A DNA stretch of 64,000 bases from JACMQX01 sp044225675 (lineage in GTDB: Bacteria; Pseudomonadota; Gammaproteobacteria; Burkholderiales; Burkholderiaceae_C). Every line of letters starts with the position of its first letter. The stretch's first letter is position 1. The position numbers and the translations under genes were made by a program. The notes under the pieces are model-generated. The model was given only the letters and a program-made list of their open reading frames with translations. It made no database searches and was not told the origin of the DNA. The DNA is taken from contig JBGAIH010000002.1 of the NCBI GenBank assembly GCA_044225675.1, forward strand, positions 167,761 to 231,760. The letters are read 5' to 3'. Shown here in pieces: positions 18,598 to 27,257 of this stretch.

Positions 18598-19439
18598 ATC
18601 GCATCAAGGCGTCGCTGCCGTCGCTGGCACCGGCGGAGCAGCGCGTGGGCAAGCTGGTGCTGTCCGACCCGCGCGCCTTCGCCAACCTGCCGGTGAGCGA
18701 ACTCGCCGACCGCGCGCATGTGAGCAAACCCACCGTCGTGCGGTTCTGCCGCAGCATGGGCTACGACGGCCTGAGCGACTTCAAGCTCAAGCTGGCCGGC
18801 AGCGTCAGCGAGGGCGTGCCCTTCATCCACCGCAGCGTGGATGTGGACGACAAGACCGGCGACGTCCTGGTCAAGGTGATCGACAACACCGTCGCCGCCT
18901 TCCTGAAGTACCGCAACGACGCCAGCACCTTTGCCATCGAGAAGGCTGCCGAGGCCCTGGCCGAGGCCTGCCGCGACGGCAAGCGGATCGAGTTCTTCGG
19001 CGCCGGCAACTCGGGCATCGTGGCCCAGGATGCGCAACACAAGTTCTTCCGGCTGGGGGTGCACACCATCGCCTACAGCGACGGCCACATGCAGGTCATG
19101 AGCGCGTCCATGCTGCGGCCCGGGGACTGCCTGGTCGTGATCTCCAATTCAGGGCGCACGCGCGACCTCATGGATGCCTGCGACATCGCGCGCAAGAACG
19201 GTGCGACGACCATCGTCATCACCACCAGCGGCTCCCCGCTGGCCGCTGCAGGCACGATCCACCTGGCCGCCGACCACCCCGAAGGCTACGACCGCTACAG
19301 CCCCATGGTCTCGCGGCTCATGCATCTGATGATCATCGACATCCTCGCCACCTGTGTGGCGCTGCGCATCGGCAGCGGCAAGCTGCAGCCGCTGCTGCGC
19401 GAGATGAAGAACAATCTGCGCAACAAGCGCTACGCCTAG
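18591..19439 (+). CDS. hexR: RpiR-family transcriptional regulator HexR
   Basis: 282 residues from the ATG at 18591, which overlaps the zwf stop (ATGCTAG). The N-terminal helix-turn-helix of the RpiR family is at ~residues 20-65 (VSELADRAHVSKPTVVRFC), and a SIS sugar-isomerase domain follows (~115-250; FFGAGNSGIVAQDAQHKF, VVISNSGRTRDLMDAC). HexR proteins sense 2-keto-3-deoxy-6-phosphogluconate and control zwf/Entner-Doudoroff genes. Being second in the zwf operon, with palindromes in the divergent control region, supports the HexR name over other RpiR members. Its stop is only 1 base from the convergent dppF stop. Confidence 0.92.
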   Translation: MLDRIKASLPSLAPAEQRVGKLVLSDPRAFANLPVSELADRAHVSKPTVVRFCRSMGYDGLSDFKLKLAGSVSEGVPFIHRSVDVDDKTGDVLVKVIDNTVAAFLKYRNDASTFAIEKAAEALAEACRDGKRIEFFGAGNSGIVAQDAQHKFFRLGVHTIAYSDGHMQVMSASMLRPGDCLVVISNSGRTRDLMDACDIARKNGATTIVITTSGSPLAAAGTIHLAADHPEGYDRYSPMVSRLMHLMIIDILATCVALRIGSGKLQPLLREMKNNLRNKRYA

Positions 19440-19440
19440 C

Positions 19441-20451
19441 TCAGCCGCCGGCCTGGATGCGCCCTTCTTCGACGGCGTGGCAGGCGATCTGGATACCCTG
19501 CAGGCGCAGGAGCGCCGGCCGCTCTGTCTTGCATCGCTCGTTGGCGTGCGGACAGCGCGGGTGGAAGGCGCAGCCCGTGGGCGGGTTGAGCGGATTGGGC
19601 ACCTCGCCCTGCACGGGTGTACGCGCGCGGCCGGTGTCGTGCATCTTGGGAATGGCGTCGAGCAGCATGCGCGTGTAGGGGTGACGGGGCCGGTCGAACA
19701 GCTCGTGCTTGGGCGCGAGTTCGACCAGACGGCCCAGGTACATCACGCCCACGTGGTCGCTCACGTGCCGCACCACCGCCAGGTTGTGCGAGATGAACAG
19801 GTAGGTCAGGCCGCGCTCGCGCTGCAAGTCCTTCATGATGTTGAGCACCTGCGCCTGCACGCTGACGTCCAGCGCCGAGGTCGGCTCGTCGCACACCAGG
19901 AACTCCGGCTCCGTGGCCAGCGCCCTCGCGATCGAGATGCGCTGGCGCTGACCGCCCGAGAACTGGTGGGGGTAGCGGCTCATGTCGTGCGGACTCAGGC
20001 CCACGGACTGCAGCAGTTCGCCCACGCGGGCCCTGAGCTGCGCCGGATCGGACAGGATGCCGTGCTCCCGCAGCGGCTCGGCAATGATGTCCTCCACGAT
20101 CCAGCGCGGATTGAGGCTGGCGTAGGGGTCCTGGAAGATCATCTGGATGCGCCGGCGCAGCTGGCGGCCGCTCGCGGACTTGTAGGCCGCATGGGCATCG
20201 CGGCCGTCGAACATCAGGCTGCCGCGCGACGGCTCGTACAGCCCGACGAGCAATCGCGCGACGGTGCTCTTGCCGCACCCCGACTCGCCCACCAGCGCCA
20301 GCGTCTGCCCCTTGTGGATCTCGAAGCTCACGCCATCGACGGCCTTGAGCGTGATGCGCGGCTTGCGCTCGATCACGCGGTTGAGCCACGGGGGCGACAC
20401 GTCGAACGATTTGGCCAGATCCTCGGCCTTGACGAGGGGTGCAGCGCTCAT
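19441..20451 (-). CDS. dppF: Dipeptide/oligopeptide ABC transporter ATPase, DppF-like
   Basis: 336 residues from the ATG at 20451 (overlapping the preceding gene by 4 bases). Walker A GESGCGKST, signature FSGGQRQR, Walker B FLVCDEPTSALD. It has the C-terminal oligo/dipeptide-transporter domain with Cys-containing GCAFHPRCPHANERC, which in relatives holds an iron-sulfur cluster. It pairs with the DppD-like ATPase to drive the permease. It is the last gene of a six-gene operon. The substrate may be a peptide or acylated amino acid, given the M20 enzyme in the operon. Confidence 0.92.
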   Translation of the reverse strand: MSAAPLVKAEDLAKSFDVSPPWLNRVIERKPRITLKAVDGVSFEIHKGQTLALVGESGCGKSTVARLLVGLYEPSRGSLMFDGRDAHAAYKSASGRQLRRRIQMIFQDPYASLNPRWIVEDIIAEPLREHGILSDPAQLRARVGELLQSVGLSPHDMSRYPHQFSGGQRQRISIARALATEPEFLVCDEPTSALDVSVQAQVLNIMKDLQRERGLTYLFISHNLAVVRHVSDHVGVMYLGRLVELAPKHELFDRPRHPYTRMLLDAIPKMHDTGRARTPVQGEVPNPLNPPTGCAFHPRCPHANERCKTERPALLRLQGIQIACHAVEEGRIQAGG

Positions 20452-21428
20452 GCAGGCACTCCGGTCGTGCGCGTGTCGTGCAGCCAGCACGCCGCGCGGG
20501 TCGCGCCTGCGTCGAGCAGGTCAGGGCGCTCCAGCTTGCACCGGTCCATGACTCGCGGACACCGCGGATTGAAGGCGCAGCCGGGCGGAATGGCATTGAG
20601 CCGCGGCATGGCGCCATCGATCTGATTCAGCCGCTCGCGGTCCACGCTCATGTCGGGAATCGCGGCCATCAGGCCGGACGTGTACGGGTGCGCGGGCTGG
20701 TTGATGACCTGATGGACCGGCCCGATCTCGGCCACGCGGCCGGCGTAGAGCACCGCGACGCGATCACAGGTTTCGGCGATCACGCCCATGTCATGCGTGA
20801 TGAGCATCACGGCCGCGCCTCGCTCCTTGCACACGCGCTTGAGCAGGGAGATGATCTGTGCCTGGATCGACACGTCCAGTGCGGTGGTCGGCTCGTCGGC
20901 CACGATGAGCTTGGGCTCGGCCGCCAGCGCCAGTGCGATGACCACACGCTGGCGCATGCCGCCGGAAAACTGGTGCGGGTAATGGTCGATCCGCTGGGCC
21001 GCAGCCGGAATGCCGGTGTCTTCCAGCAGGCCGATCGCGCGTTGGCGCGCTTCCGCATCGCTCACGGGCAGATGCGTCTGGATCGTCTCGATCAGCTGCC
21101 GGCCCACGGTGTAGAGCGGGTTGAGCGACGTCAGCGGGTCCTGGAAGATGGCGCCGATCCGCCGGCCCCGGATGCGTCGCATCTGCTCATACGGCAGGTT
21201 GTCGATGCGCTCGCCTTCGAGCAGGATCTGCCCGCTCGCGATGCGCCCGGGCGGCTCGAGCAGGCCGATGATTGCAGCGCCCGTCAGCGACTTGCCGGCG
21301 CCGGATTCGCCGACCATGCCGAGGATTTCTCCGGGGGCGATCGAAAAGGAAATGTCGTCGAGCGCCCGCAGCGTGCCGTGGCGGCCCGGGAATTCGACGA
21401 CGAGATGGCGGACGTCCAGAAGGCTCAT
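20448..21428 (-). CDS. dppD: Dipeptide/oligopeptide ABC transporter ATPase, DppD-like
   Basis: 326 residues from the ATG at 21428, which has an AGG five bases upstream; a GTG two codons earlier directly abuts the preceding stop and looks less likely. Walker A GESGAGKS, signature FSGGMRQR, Walker B LIVADEPTTALD, and C-terminal GCAFNPRCPRVMDRC (four-Cys region of oligopeptide ATPases). It overlaps dppF by 4 bases. Confidence 0.92.
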   Translation of the reverse strand: MSLLDVRHLVVEFPGRHGTLRALDDISFSIAPGEILGMVGESGAGKSLTGAAIIGLLEPPGRIASGQILLEGERIDNLPYEQMRRIRGRRIGAIFQDPLTSLNPLYTVGRQLIETIQTHLPVSDAEARQRAIGLLEDTGIPAAAQRIDHYPHQFSGGMRQRVVIALALAAEPKLIVADEPTTALDVSIQAQIISLLKRVCKERGAAVMLITHDMGVIAETCDRVAVLYAGRVAEIGPVHQVINQPAHPYTSGLMAAIPDMSVDRERLNQIDGAMPRLNAIPPGCAFNPRCPRVMDRCKLERPDLLDAGATRAACWLHDTRTTGVPA

Positions 21429-21434
21429 GGGCAC

Positions 21435-22367
21435 CTATCGAAGCCGCGGGTTGGTGGCGTCACGAAGCCAGTCCCCGAGCAGGTTGATGCTCAGCGCAAT
21501 GGCCACGAGCATGGCGCCGGGGAACACGGTGATCCACCAGTTGCCCGAGAAAAGAAACTTGTTGCCGACCTGGATCAGCGTTCCCAGCGAAGGCGAGTTG
21601 GGCGGCACGCCCACACCGAGAAAGGACAGCGTGGCTTCGGTGATGATCGCCGTGGCCACCTGAATGGTCGCCAGCACCATCACCGGCCCGAGGATGTTCG
21701 GAAGCACATGCCGCACGACGATGCGCATCGGCGCCACGCCGACCACCCTGGCCGCCTGCACGTATTCCTTGTTGCGCTCGACCAGCGTGCTGCCGCGCAC
21801 CGTGCGCGCGTACTGCACCCATCCGCTGCCGCCTGTCAGCGTGATGGACAGGACGAGCACCCCGAAGACCAGGATTTCCTGGGCATTGGGAAACAGCGCC
21901 CTCGAAACGCCGGTGATCAGAAGCGCCACGAGAATCGCCGGGAACGACAGCATCACGTCGCACACGCGCATGATGATGCTGTCGGTCCGCCCGCCCGCAA
22001 AGCCGGCCAGCAGGCCCAGACTCACGCCGATCAGCATCGACAGCAGCACGGCCGCGATGCCGACGAACAGCGAGATGCGCGCGCCATACATCAGGGCCGA
22101 CAGGATGTCCCGCCCCTGGTCGTCGGTGCCGAGCAGGTATTTGGAGTTCCCGCCTTCAAGCCACGCCGGCGGCAGGAAGGCATCCGACAGCTCCAGCGTG
22201 GCGAGGTTGAACGGGTTGTACGGCGCCACCACGTTGGCGAACACCGCACAGAACACGCACACCCCCGCCACGATGGCCGCAGCGATCGCCATCGGTGAAT
22301 GGCGAAAGCTGTAGCCGACGTCGCTGTTCCAGGCCCGGGAGAACCAGCCGCCTTGTCCGCCCTGCAT
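21435..22367 (-). CDS. dppC: Dipeptide/oligopeptide ABC transporter permease, DppC-like
   Basis: 310 residues. The ATG at 22367 shares one base with the dppA stop (TGATG), so it is chosen over an upstream in-frame ATG. A single cytoplasmic N-terminal stretch and helix is followed by the permease domain with six helices in total. LLGTDDQGRDILSALMYGARISL and the EAA loop (YVQAARVVGVAPMRIVVRHVLPN) identify the DppC/OppC type. Confidence 0.92.
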   Translation of the reverse strand: MQGGQGGWFSRAWNSDVGYSFRHSPMAIAAAIVAGVCVFCAVFANVVAPYNPFNLATLELSDAFLPPAWLEGGNSKYLLGTDDQGRDILSALMYGARISLFVGIAAVLLSMLIGVSLGLLAGFAGGRTDSIIMRVCDVMLSFPAILVALLITGVSRALFPNAQEILVFGVLVLSITLTGGSGWVQYARTVRGSTLVERNKEYVQAARVVGVAPMRIVVRHVLPNILGPVMVLATIQVATAIITEATLSFLGVGVPPNSPSLGTLIQVGNKFLFSGNWWITVFPGAMLVAIALSINLLGDWLRDATNPRLR

Positions 22368-23947
22368 CACTTGACGGTGATGTACTTCCACATCATGCCG
22401 TTGTCAGGCCACTGCACCACGTCGATGTTCTTCTTGGTGGCCCAGTTGAGCGCCTGCTGGTGCAGCGGAATGTGGCCGATCTCGTCCTGGTGGATCTTCA
22501 TGGCCTCGCGGATCATTTCATTCCGCTTCTTGGCGTCGGTCTCGGAGGCGACCTTGTCGGTCAGCTCGTCCACCGTCTTGTTGCTGTAGGAACCCAGGTT
22601 GAACTGGCCCCGGCCGCCTTCGCCCGGCGTGGACAGGATCGGGTAGAGCACGTTGTGGGCATCGACCGTGCTGGCCGTCCAGCCCAGCATGTAGAAGCTC
22701 GTGTCGCGGCGCAGGATCTTGGGGAAGTAGGTGCCCTTGGTCTCGACTTCCAGCTTGATCTTGATGTTGGCACGCGCCAGGTTGGCGGCGACTGCCTGGC
22801 AGATCGCGCCGTCGTTGACGTAGCGGTCGTTCGGGCAGTTCATCGAGACCTCGAAGCCGTTGGGATAGCCGGCTTCGGCCAGCAGCTTCTTGGATGCTTC
22901 CACGTCATAGGGCAGGCGCTTGGCCAGATCCGGCGCATAGCCGTTGACCTGCGGCGGCAGCATGAGGGCGATCGGCGTGGACGCGCCGCGCATCACGGTG
23001 CGCTTGATGCCTTCGATGTCGATGGCCTGGTAGAAGGCCTGGCGAACGCGCTTGTCCTTGAAGGGGTTCTTGCCCTTCACGTTGGAGAACAGCAGTTCGT
23101 CGCGCTTCTGGTCCATGCCCAGGAAGATGACGCGCAGCTCGGGCCCCTGGAGCACCTTGAGCTTGCTGTCGGCCTTCAGGCGGTCGACGTCCTGCACCGG
23201 CACCGGCTCCATCAGGTCGATCTCGCCGGAGATCAGCGCGGCCACGCGCGTCGCGTCGTTGCCGATGACGTTGAAGATCACCTCGTCGACGTTGCCCTCG
23301 ATCTTGCCCCAGTAGTTGCCGTTGCGCACGAACGTGGTCCGCACGTTCGGCTGGCGCTCGCGCAGACGGTACGGGCCCGTGCCGTTGGCACGGAACGATG
23401 CGGCGTTCTCGATACCCTTGCGGCGATCCACCGGCTTGGTCGCCTGGTTGGTCTCGCACCACTTCTTGCTCATGATGTTGAAGTGGGTGAACAGCTCGGG
23501 CAGGATCGGGAACGGCGCATTCGTGACGATGTCGATCGAATGGTCGTTGATCTTGCGGATTTCCTTGATCTGGCCGACGTACGCCTTCATGTCGGAGCCG
23601 TCGCTCTTGGCGCGCTCGTAGCTGAAGATCACGTCATCGGCGGTGAACGGGGTGCCATCATGGAACTGGACCCCCTTGCGCAGCTCGAAACGCCAGACCG
23701 TCGGCGACGACTGCTTCCAGCTCGTGGCCAGCACCGGCGTGAGCTTGTAGTTGCGGTCGCGCATGACCAGCGATTCGTAGACGTTCTCGTTGACGCTGAT
23801 CTGCAGCGACTCATTGAGCGAGTGCGGATCCATCGACAGCGCGTCGCCCTGATTGCCGATCCTCAAGGTGACGGCCCCGGCGACGAAGCTGGTGCCGGCG
23901 AGTGCGCAGAATGCCGCGACAGCCACAATGGCGGGTTTGAATTTCAT
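22367..23947 (-). CDS. dppA: Periplasmic peptide/solute-binding protein of SBP family 5, DppA-like
   Basis: 526 residues from the ATG at 23947, preceded by GAGGAG and starting a signal peptide (cleavage near residue 25, FVAGA). The mature protein has the family-5 signature region (VLATSWKQSSPTVWRFELRKG, then FHDGTPFTADDVIFSYER). Such proteins deliver di/oligopeptides, but also other compounds, to the permease. It sits between the M20 amidohydrolase and dppC. Specificity cannot be read from the sequence. Confidence 0.92.
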   Translation of the reverse strand: MKFKPAIVAVAAFCALAGTSFVAGAVTLRIGNQGDALSMDPHSLNESLQISVNENVYESLVMRDRNYKLTPVLATSWKQSSPTVWRFELRKGVQFHDGTPFTADDVIFSYERAKSDGSDMKAYVGQIKEIRKINDHSIDIVTNAPFPILPELFTHFNIMSKKWCETNQATKPVDRRKGIENAASFRANGTGPYRLRERQPNVRTTFVRNGNYWGKIEGNVDEVIFNVIGNDATRVAALISGEIDLMEPVPVQDVDRLKADSKLKVLQGPELRVIFLGMDQKRDELLFSNVKGKNPFKDKRVRQAFYQAIDIEGIKRTVMRGASTPIALMLPPQVNGYAPDLAKRLPYDVEASKKLLAEAGYPNGFEVSMNCPNDRYVNDGAICQAVAANLARANIKIKLEVETKGTYFPKILRRDTSFYMLGWTASTVDAHNVLYPILSTPGEGGRGQFNLGSYSNKTVDELTDKVASETDAKKRNEMIREAMKIHQDEIGHIPLHQQALNWATKKNIDVVQWPDNGMMWKYITVK

Positions 23948-23991
23948 GAATCGACTCCTCTGTAAAAGCGTTGGAAGTTCACTGGAAAAAA

Positions 23992-25203
23992 CTAGTCGGC
24001 CAAGGGCATCCACTGTTCCGCGAGGCTGGCATGCAGCGCGGAGCCCAGTGGAAGAATGTCATCGTTGAAGTCATATCGGCTGTTGTGCAGGAAGCAGCTG
24101 CCTTCGCCGCCCTGCCCGATGCGCATGTACGCGCCGGGCCGGGTCTGCAGCATGAAGGAGAAGTCCTCCGCACCCATGCTGGGCTCCATGTCGCGGACCA
24201 CGTGCTCCGGCCCGACGAGCGCCGTCGCCACGTCACCAGCGAAGCGTGCTTCCTCGGACGTGTTGATGGTCGCGGGATAGATGCGCTCGAACTGCACGGT
24301 GGCGGTGGCGCCGAGGCCCAGCGCCACTGCGCTGCACAGCTCGGCCAGCCGCTTTTCGATCAGGGCCTGCACCTCGGCACTGAAGGTGCGCACCGTGCCG
24401 ACGATGGTGGCCTTGCCCGGAATCACGCTCATGGCGCCGAGGTCGCCGGCCTGCATCGCGCACAGGCTGATGACGGCGCTGTCGATCGGGCGCACGTTGC
24501 GCGAGACGATGCTCTGGGCCGCCGTGATGATGTGCGCGGCCACCAGGACGGGATCGACCGCCAGATACGCATGGGCGCCGTGCCCGCCACGGCCCGTCAC
24601 TTCGATCGTCACGCGGTCGGCCGCCGCCATCATCGGCCCGGGATTGATGCCCACGGTGCCCGGCTTCATGGCCGGCCAGTTGTGCATGGCGTAGACCCCG
24701 TCCACCGGAAAACGCTGGAACAGGCCATCCTCGATCATGGCCTTGGCACCGGCAAAGCCCTCTTCGCCCGGCTGGAAGATCAGCACGGCCGTGCCGTTGA
24801 AGTTGCGCGTCTCGGCCAGATAGCGCGCCGCGCCCACCAGCATGGCCGTGTGGCCGTCATGCCCGCAGCCGTGCATCATGCCGCTCCTGGCCGACTTCCA
24901 TGCGAAGTCGTTGTGCTCGGTCATGGGCAGTGCGTCCATGTCGGCGCGCAGGCCGATCATGCGGCCGCTGTCGGTCCGCCGCCCCTTGATGACGCCGACG
25001 ATGCCGGTCTTGCCGATGCCGGTGTGGATTTCATCCACGCCGCACAGCTTGAGCGCTTCGCGCACCCGGCCGCCGGTGTAGATCTCCTCGAAGCCCAGTT
25101 CGGGGTGCGCATGCAGATCCCGGCGCAGGGCGGTGAGCTCGGGATGAAAGGCCGCGATATGCGCGAATGCGCGGCCATTGGCCTTGAATCGGGGAGCCAG
25201 CAT
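23992..25203 (-). CDS. M20-family amidohydrolase/aminoacylase (HipO-like)
   Basis: 403 residues from the ATG at 25203, sharing one base with the dppB stop. Metal and catalytic motifs of the M20D group are visible: HAHPELGFEE, GLRADMDALPM, MHGCGHDGHTAML (Cys/His metal ligands), FQPGEEG and a C-terminal GAEDFSFML. These enzymes hydrolyse N-acyl amino acids, hippurate or dipeptides, usually in the cytoplasm. Its place between permease and binding-protein genes of a Dpp-type transporter suggests that it cleaves the imported compound to release an amino acid. Confidence 0.9.
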   Translation of the reverse strand: MLAPRFKANGRAFAHIAAFHPELTALRRDLHAHPELGFEEIYTGGRVREALKLCGVDEIHTGIGKTGIVGVIKGRRTDSGRMIGLRADMDALPMTEHNDFAWKSARSGMMHGCGHDGHTAMLVGAARYLAETRNFNGTAVLIFQPGEEGFAGAKAMIEDGLFQRFPVDGVYAMHNWPAMKPGTVGINPGPMMAAADRVTIEVTGRGGHGAHAYLAVDPVLVAAHIITAAQSIVSRNVRPIDSAVISLCAMQAGDLGAMSVIPGKATIVGTVRTFSAEVQALIEKRLAELCSAVALGLGATATVQFERIYPATINTSEEARFAGDVATALVGPEHVVRDMEPSMGAEDFSFMLQTRPGAYMRIGQGGEGSCFLHNSRYDFNDDILPLGSALHASLAEQWMPLAD

Positions 25204-26183
25204 CAGTGTCCTTTGGCGCCGCCGACACGCAGGCGCGGATCGACGGCGAAGTAAAGCAGATCCACCACCAGATTGATGACCACGAAGATCAGCGCAATCA
25301 GGCACAGATAGGCCGCCATCACCGGAATGTCGGCGAAGGTGACGGCCTGGATGAACAGCAAGCCCATGCCGGGCCACTGAAACACCGTCTCGGTGATGAT
25401 GGAGAACGCGATCAGCGTGCCCAGTTGCAGGCCGATGATCGTGATCACGGGGACCAGGGTGTTCTTGAGCGCGTGGCCGAAATGGATCGCTCGGTTGCTC
25501 AGCCCCCGCGCCCGGGCGAACTTGATGTAGTCGGTCCGCAGCACCTCGAGCATCTCGGCACGGACCAGGCGCATGATCAGGGTGAGCTGGAAGATGGCCA
25601 GGGTGACGCCCGGCAGAACGATGTGGTGCCAGCCGTCGCGGGTGAACAGGCCGCTGCTCCACCAGCCGATCTTGACCACGTCACCGCGCCCGAAGCTCGG
25701 AAACCAGCCGAGCAGCACGGCGAACACCAGGATCAGAAGAATGCCGATCAGGAAGGTGGGCAGCGACACGCCAAGCAGCGAGACCGTCATGAACAGCTGG
25801 CTCATGAAGGTGCCGCGCCGCAGCGCCGCATAGACGCCCATCGGAATCCCGATGACCACCGCCATGAGTGCCGCAATGCCGGCCAGTTCCAGCGTGGCGG
25901 GAAAGCGCTCGCCGATCAGGCGCGAAACCTTGGCCCCCTGGCGCAGGCTGAGGCCGAACTCTCCCTGCGCGGCATTGAGCAGGAAATGCCAGAACTGGAC
26001 GAAGAAGGGCTGGTCCAGGCCCAGGTCCCTGCGCAGCTGCTGGATCTGGTCGGGTTTGGCGTCCTGCCCCAGCAGGAAGACCACCGGATCGCCAACGTAC
26101 TGGAACAGCATGAAGGCGAAGAATGCCACCGCGATCATGACGATCACGGCCTGGATCAGGCGGCGCAAAATGAAGGCTAGCAT
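25203..26183 (-). CDS. dppB: Dipeptide/oligopeptide ABC transporter permease, DppB-like
   Basis: 326 residues, first gene of the dppB-M20-dppA-dppC-dppD-dppF operon. Six helices, the N-terminal MLAFILRRLIQAVIVMIAVAF helix, LGLDQPFFVQFWHFL and the EAA loop (YIKFARARGLSNRAIHFGHALKNT) are characteristic of DppB/OppB. Upstream, 161 bases separate it from the DUF3047 gene; a TAGGAT -10-like hexamer lies about 40 bases before the ATG, but the -35 is poor. Confidence 0.93.
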   Translation of the reverse strand: MLAFILRRLIQAVIVMIAVAFFAFMLFQYVGDPVVFLLGQDAKPDQIQQLRRDLGLDQPFFVQFWHFLLNAAQGEFGLSLRQGAKVSRLIGERFPATLELAGIAALMAVVIGIPMGVYAALRRGTFMSQLFMTVSLLGVSLPTFLIGILLILVFAVLLGWFPSFGRGDVVKIGWWSSGLFTRDGWHHIVLPGVTLAIFQLTLIMRLVRAEMLEVLRTDYIKFARARGLSNRAIHFGHALKNTLVPVITIIGLQLGTLIAFSIITETVFQWPGMGLLFIQAVTFADIPVMAAYLCLIALIFVVINLVVDLLYFAVDPRLRVGGAKGH

Positions 26184-26344
26184 CGGTGGGGGTCAACTGC
26201 CGCTCAAGGGCGAAGTCATCCTAGCAGAGCAAACTGTGTGCCGACACCCGGGATTTACGCGAAGCATCAGCAGCCGTCATGTGGCATGAAATGCAGTTTG
26301 CGAAGCGGCGGCGCCTCCGCGCGTGCCGGGCAGCACGAGGGCCG

Positions 26345-27109
26345 TCAACGGGACGCCGTGACGGCGAGCGCGAGCTTCACCGGGCCATACCAGGCCTTGA
26401 CGGTCGACGAGGTGTTGTCGCTGTCCGTCATGATGCCGATGCCCACGAGTGCACCAGGGGCTTCACCGAACACGCGCTCGAAATCCTCACGGATATTGCG
26501 CTTGTAGTCGAGCCACTGGTTGAGCTGGCCGCTTCCCGACTGCACGACCAGCTTGCGGATGCGATCGGTGCGCGGATTGACGATCACGGTGCCCGGCTCA
26601 CGCTTGTTGCACCAGACGTACATCAGCGTGGCATAGGGCATTTCCTCGCCCGTGAGCGCGCGAGACAGCTCGGAGAGCATCGCATTCTTGGGAGAGAAGC
26701 GGGAACGGTCGCCTTCGAACGCCAGGACGATGCGCACCGGCGAGTCGTCCGCCTCGCGCAGGGCCATGTCGGCCTCGCCGATCAGCGCAGGCACCTTCCA
26801 GGAGAAACGGACGCTGTCGAGCTGCGCAGGCTCGATCCGGACAGTCTGACGCAGCATGCTCGCCGATGACACGGCCAGCACCGCCATGGCATCACGCCCG
26901 TCCATGCGTGTGTAGTTGAATTGCGTGGCCTTCTTGCCGGGCAGACTGAAGTGTTTCCAGTCATGCTGCCCCTGCGGACCGCTCGATGCGGTTGCCCACG
27001 GGGAGGAAGACCACGACGTCTCCGCCGTGGGCCTCGAAGGCACGGAGCTGCACGCAGCCAGACCCAGCAGCGCAAGCAGCAGACAGCAGCGACCCCAAAG
27101 GCGATTCAT
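26345..27109 (-). CDS. DUF3047 lipoprotein
   Basis: 254 residues from the ATG at 27109. It carries a lipoprotein signal peptide ending in LLGLAAC (lipidated Cys near residue 20), so it is anchored in a membrane. The remainder matches DUF3047: WKHFSLPGKKATQFNYTRMDGRDA, VRFSWKVPA, DDSPVRIVLAFEGDRSRF and TLMYVWCNK. The function of the family is unknown. It is monocistronic, downstream of the porin on the same strand but separated by a strong terminator. Confidence 0.85.
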   Translation of the reverse strand: MNRLWGRCCLLLALLGLAACSSVPSRPTAETSWSSSPWATASSGPQGQHDWKHFSLPGKKATQFNYTRMDGRDAMAVLAVSSASMLRQTVRIEPAQLDSVRFSWKVPALIGEADMALREADDSPVRIVLAFEGDRSRFSPKNAMLSELSRALTGEEMPYATLMYVWCNKREPGTVIVNPRTDRIRKLVVQSGSGQLNQWLDYKRNIREDFERVFGEAPGALVGIGIMTDSDNTSSTVKAWYGPVKLALAVTASR

Positions 27110-27183
27110 CTTGAGTACTTCCAACGACGAGTCTGGCATGTTTGCCTGAACTCCACCGGAGACAGGACACACTCTCATGAAAA

Positions 27184-27220
27184 GAAAAAAGCCGCCAGAT
27201 CCGGAGATCTGACGGCTTTC
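27184..27220 (-). terminator. Rho-independent terminator of the porin gene
   Basis: Read on the minus strand, AAAGCCGTCAGATC, a four-base loop and GATCTGGCGGCTTT form a 14-bp stem (one G-U pair) followed by a T-rich run. It lies 38 bases after the porin stop. Confidence 0.9.
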
Positions 27221-27257
27221 AGGTTCAGCTTCAATACTGACTTACGCCAGCATCAAA

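Noticed and set aside
20439..22298. Long plus-strand open frame across dppD/dppC
   Set aside because: Antisense shadow; the minus-strand ABC genes have complete motifs.
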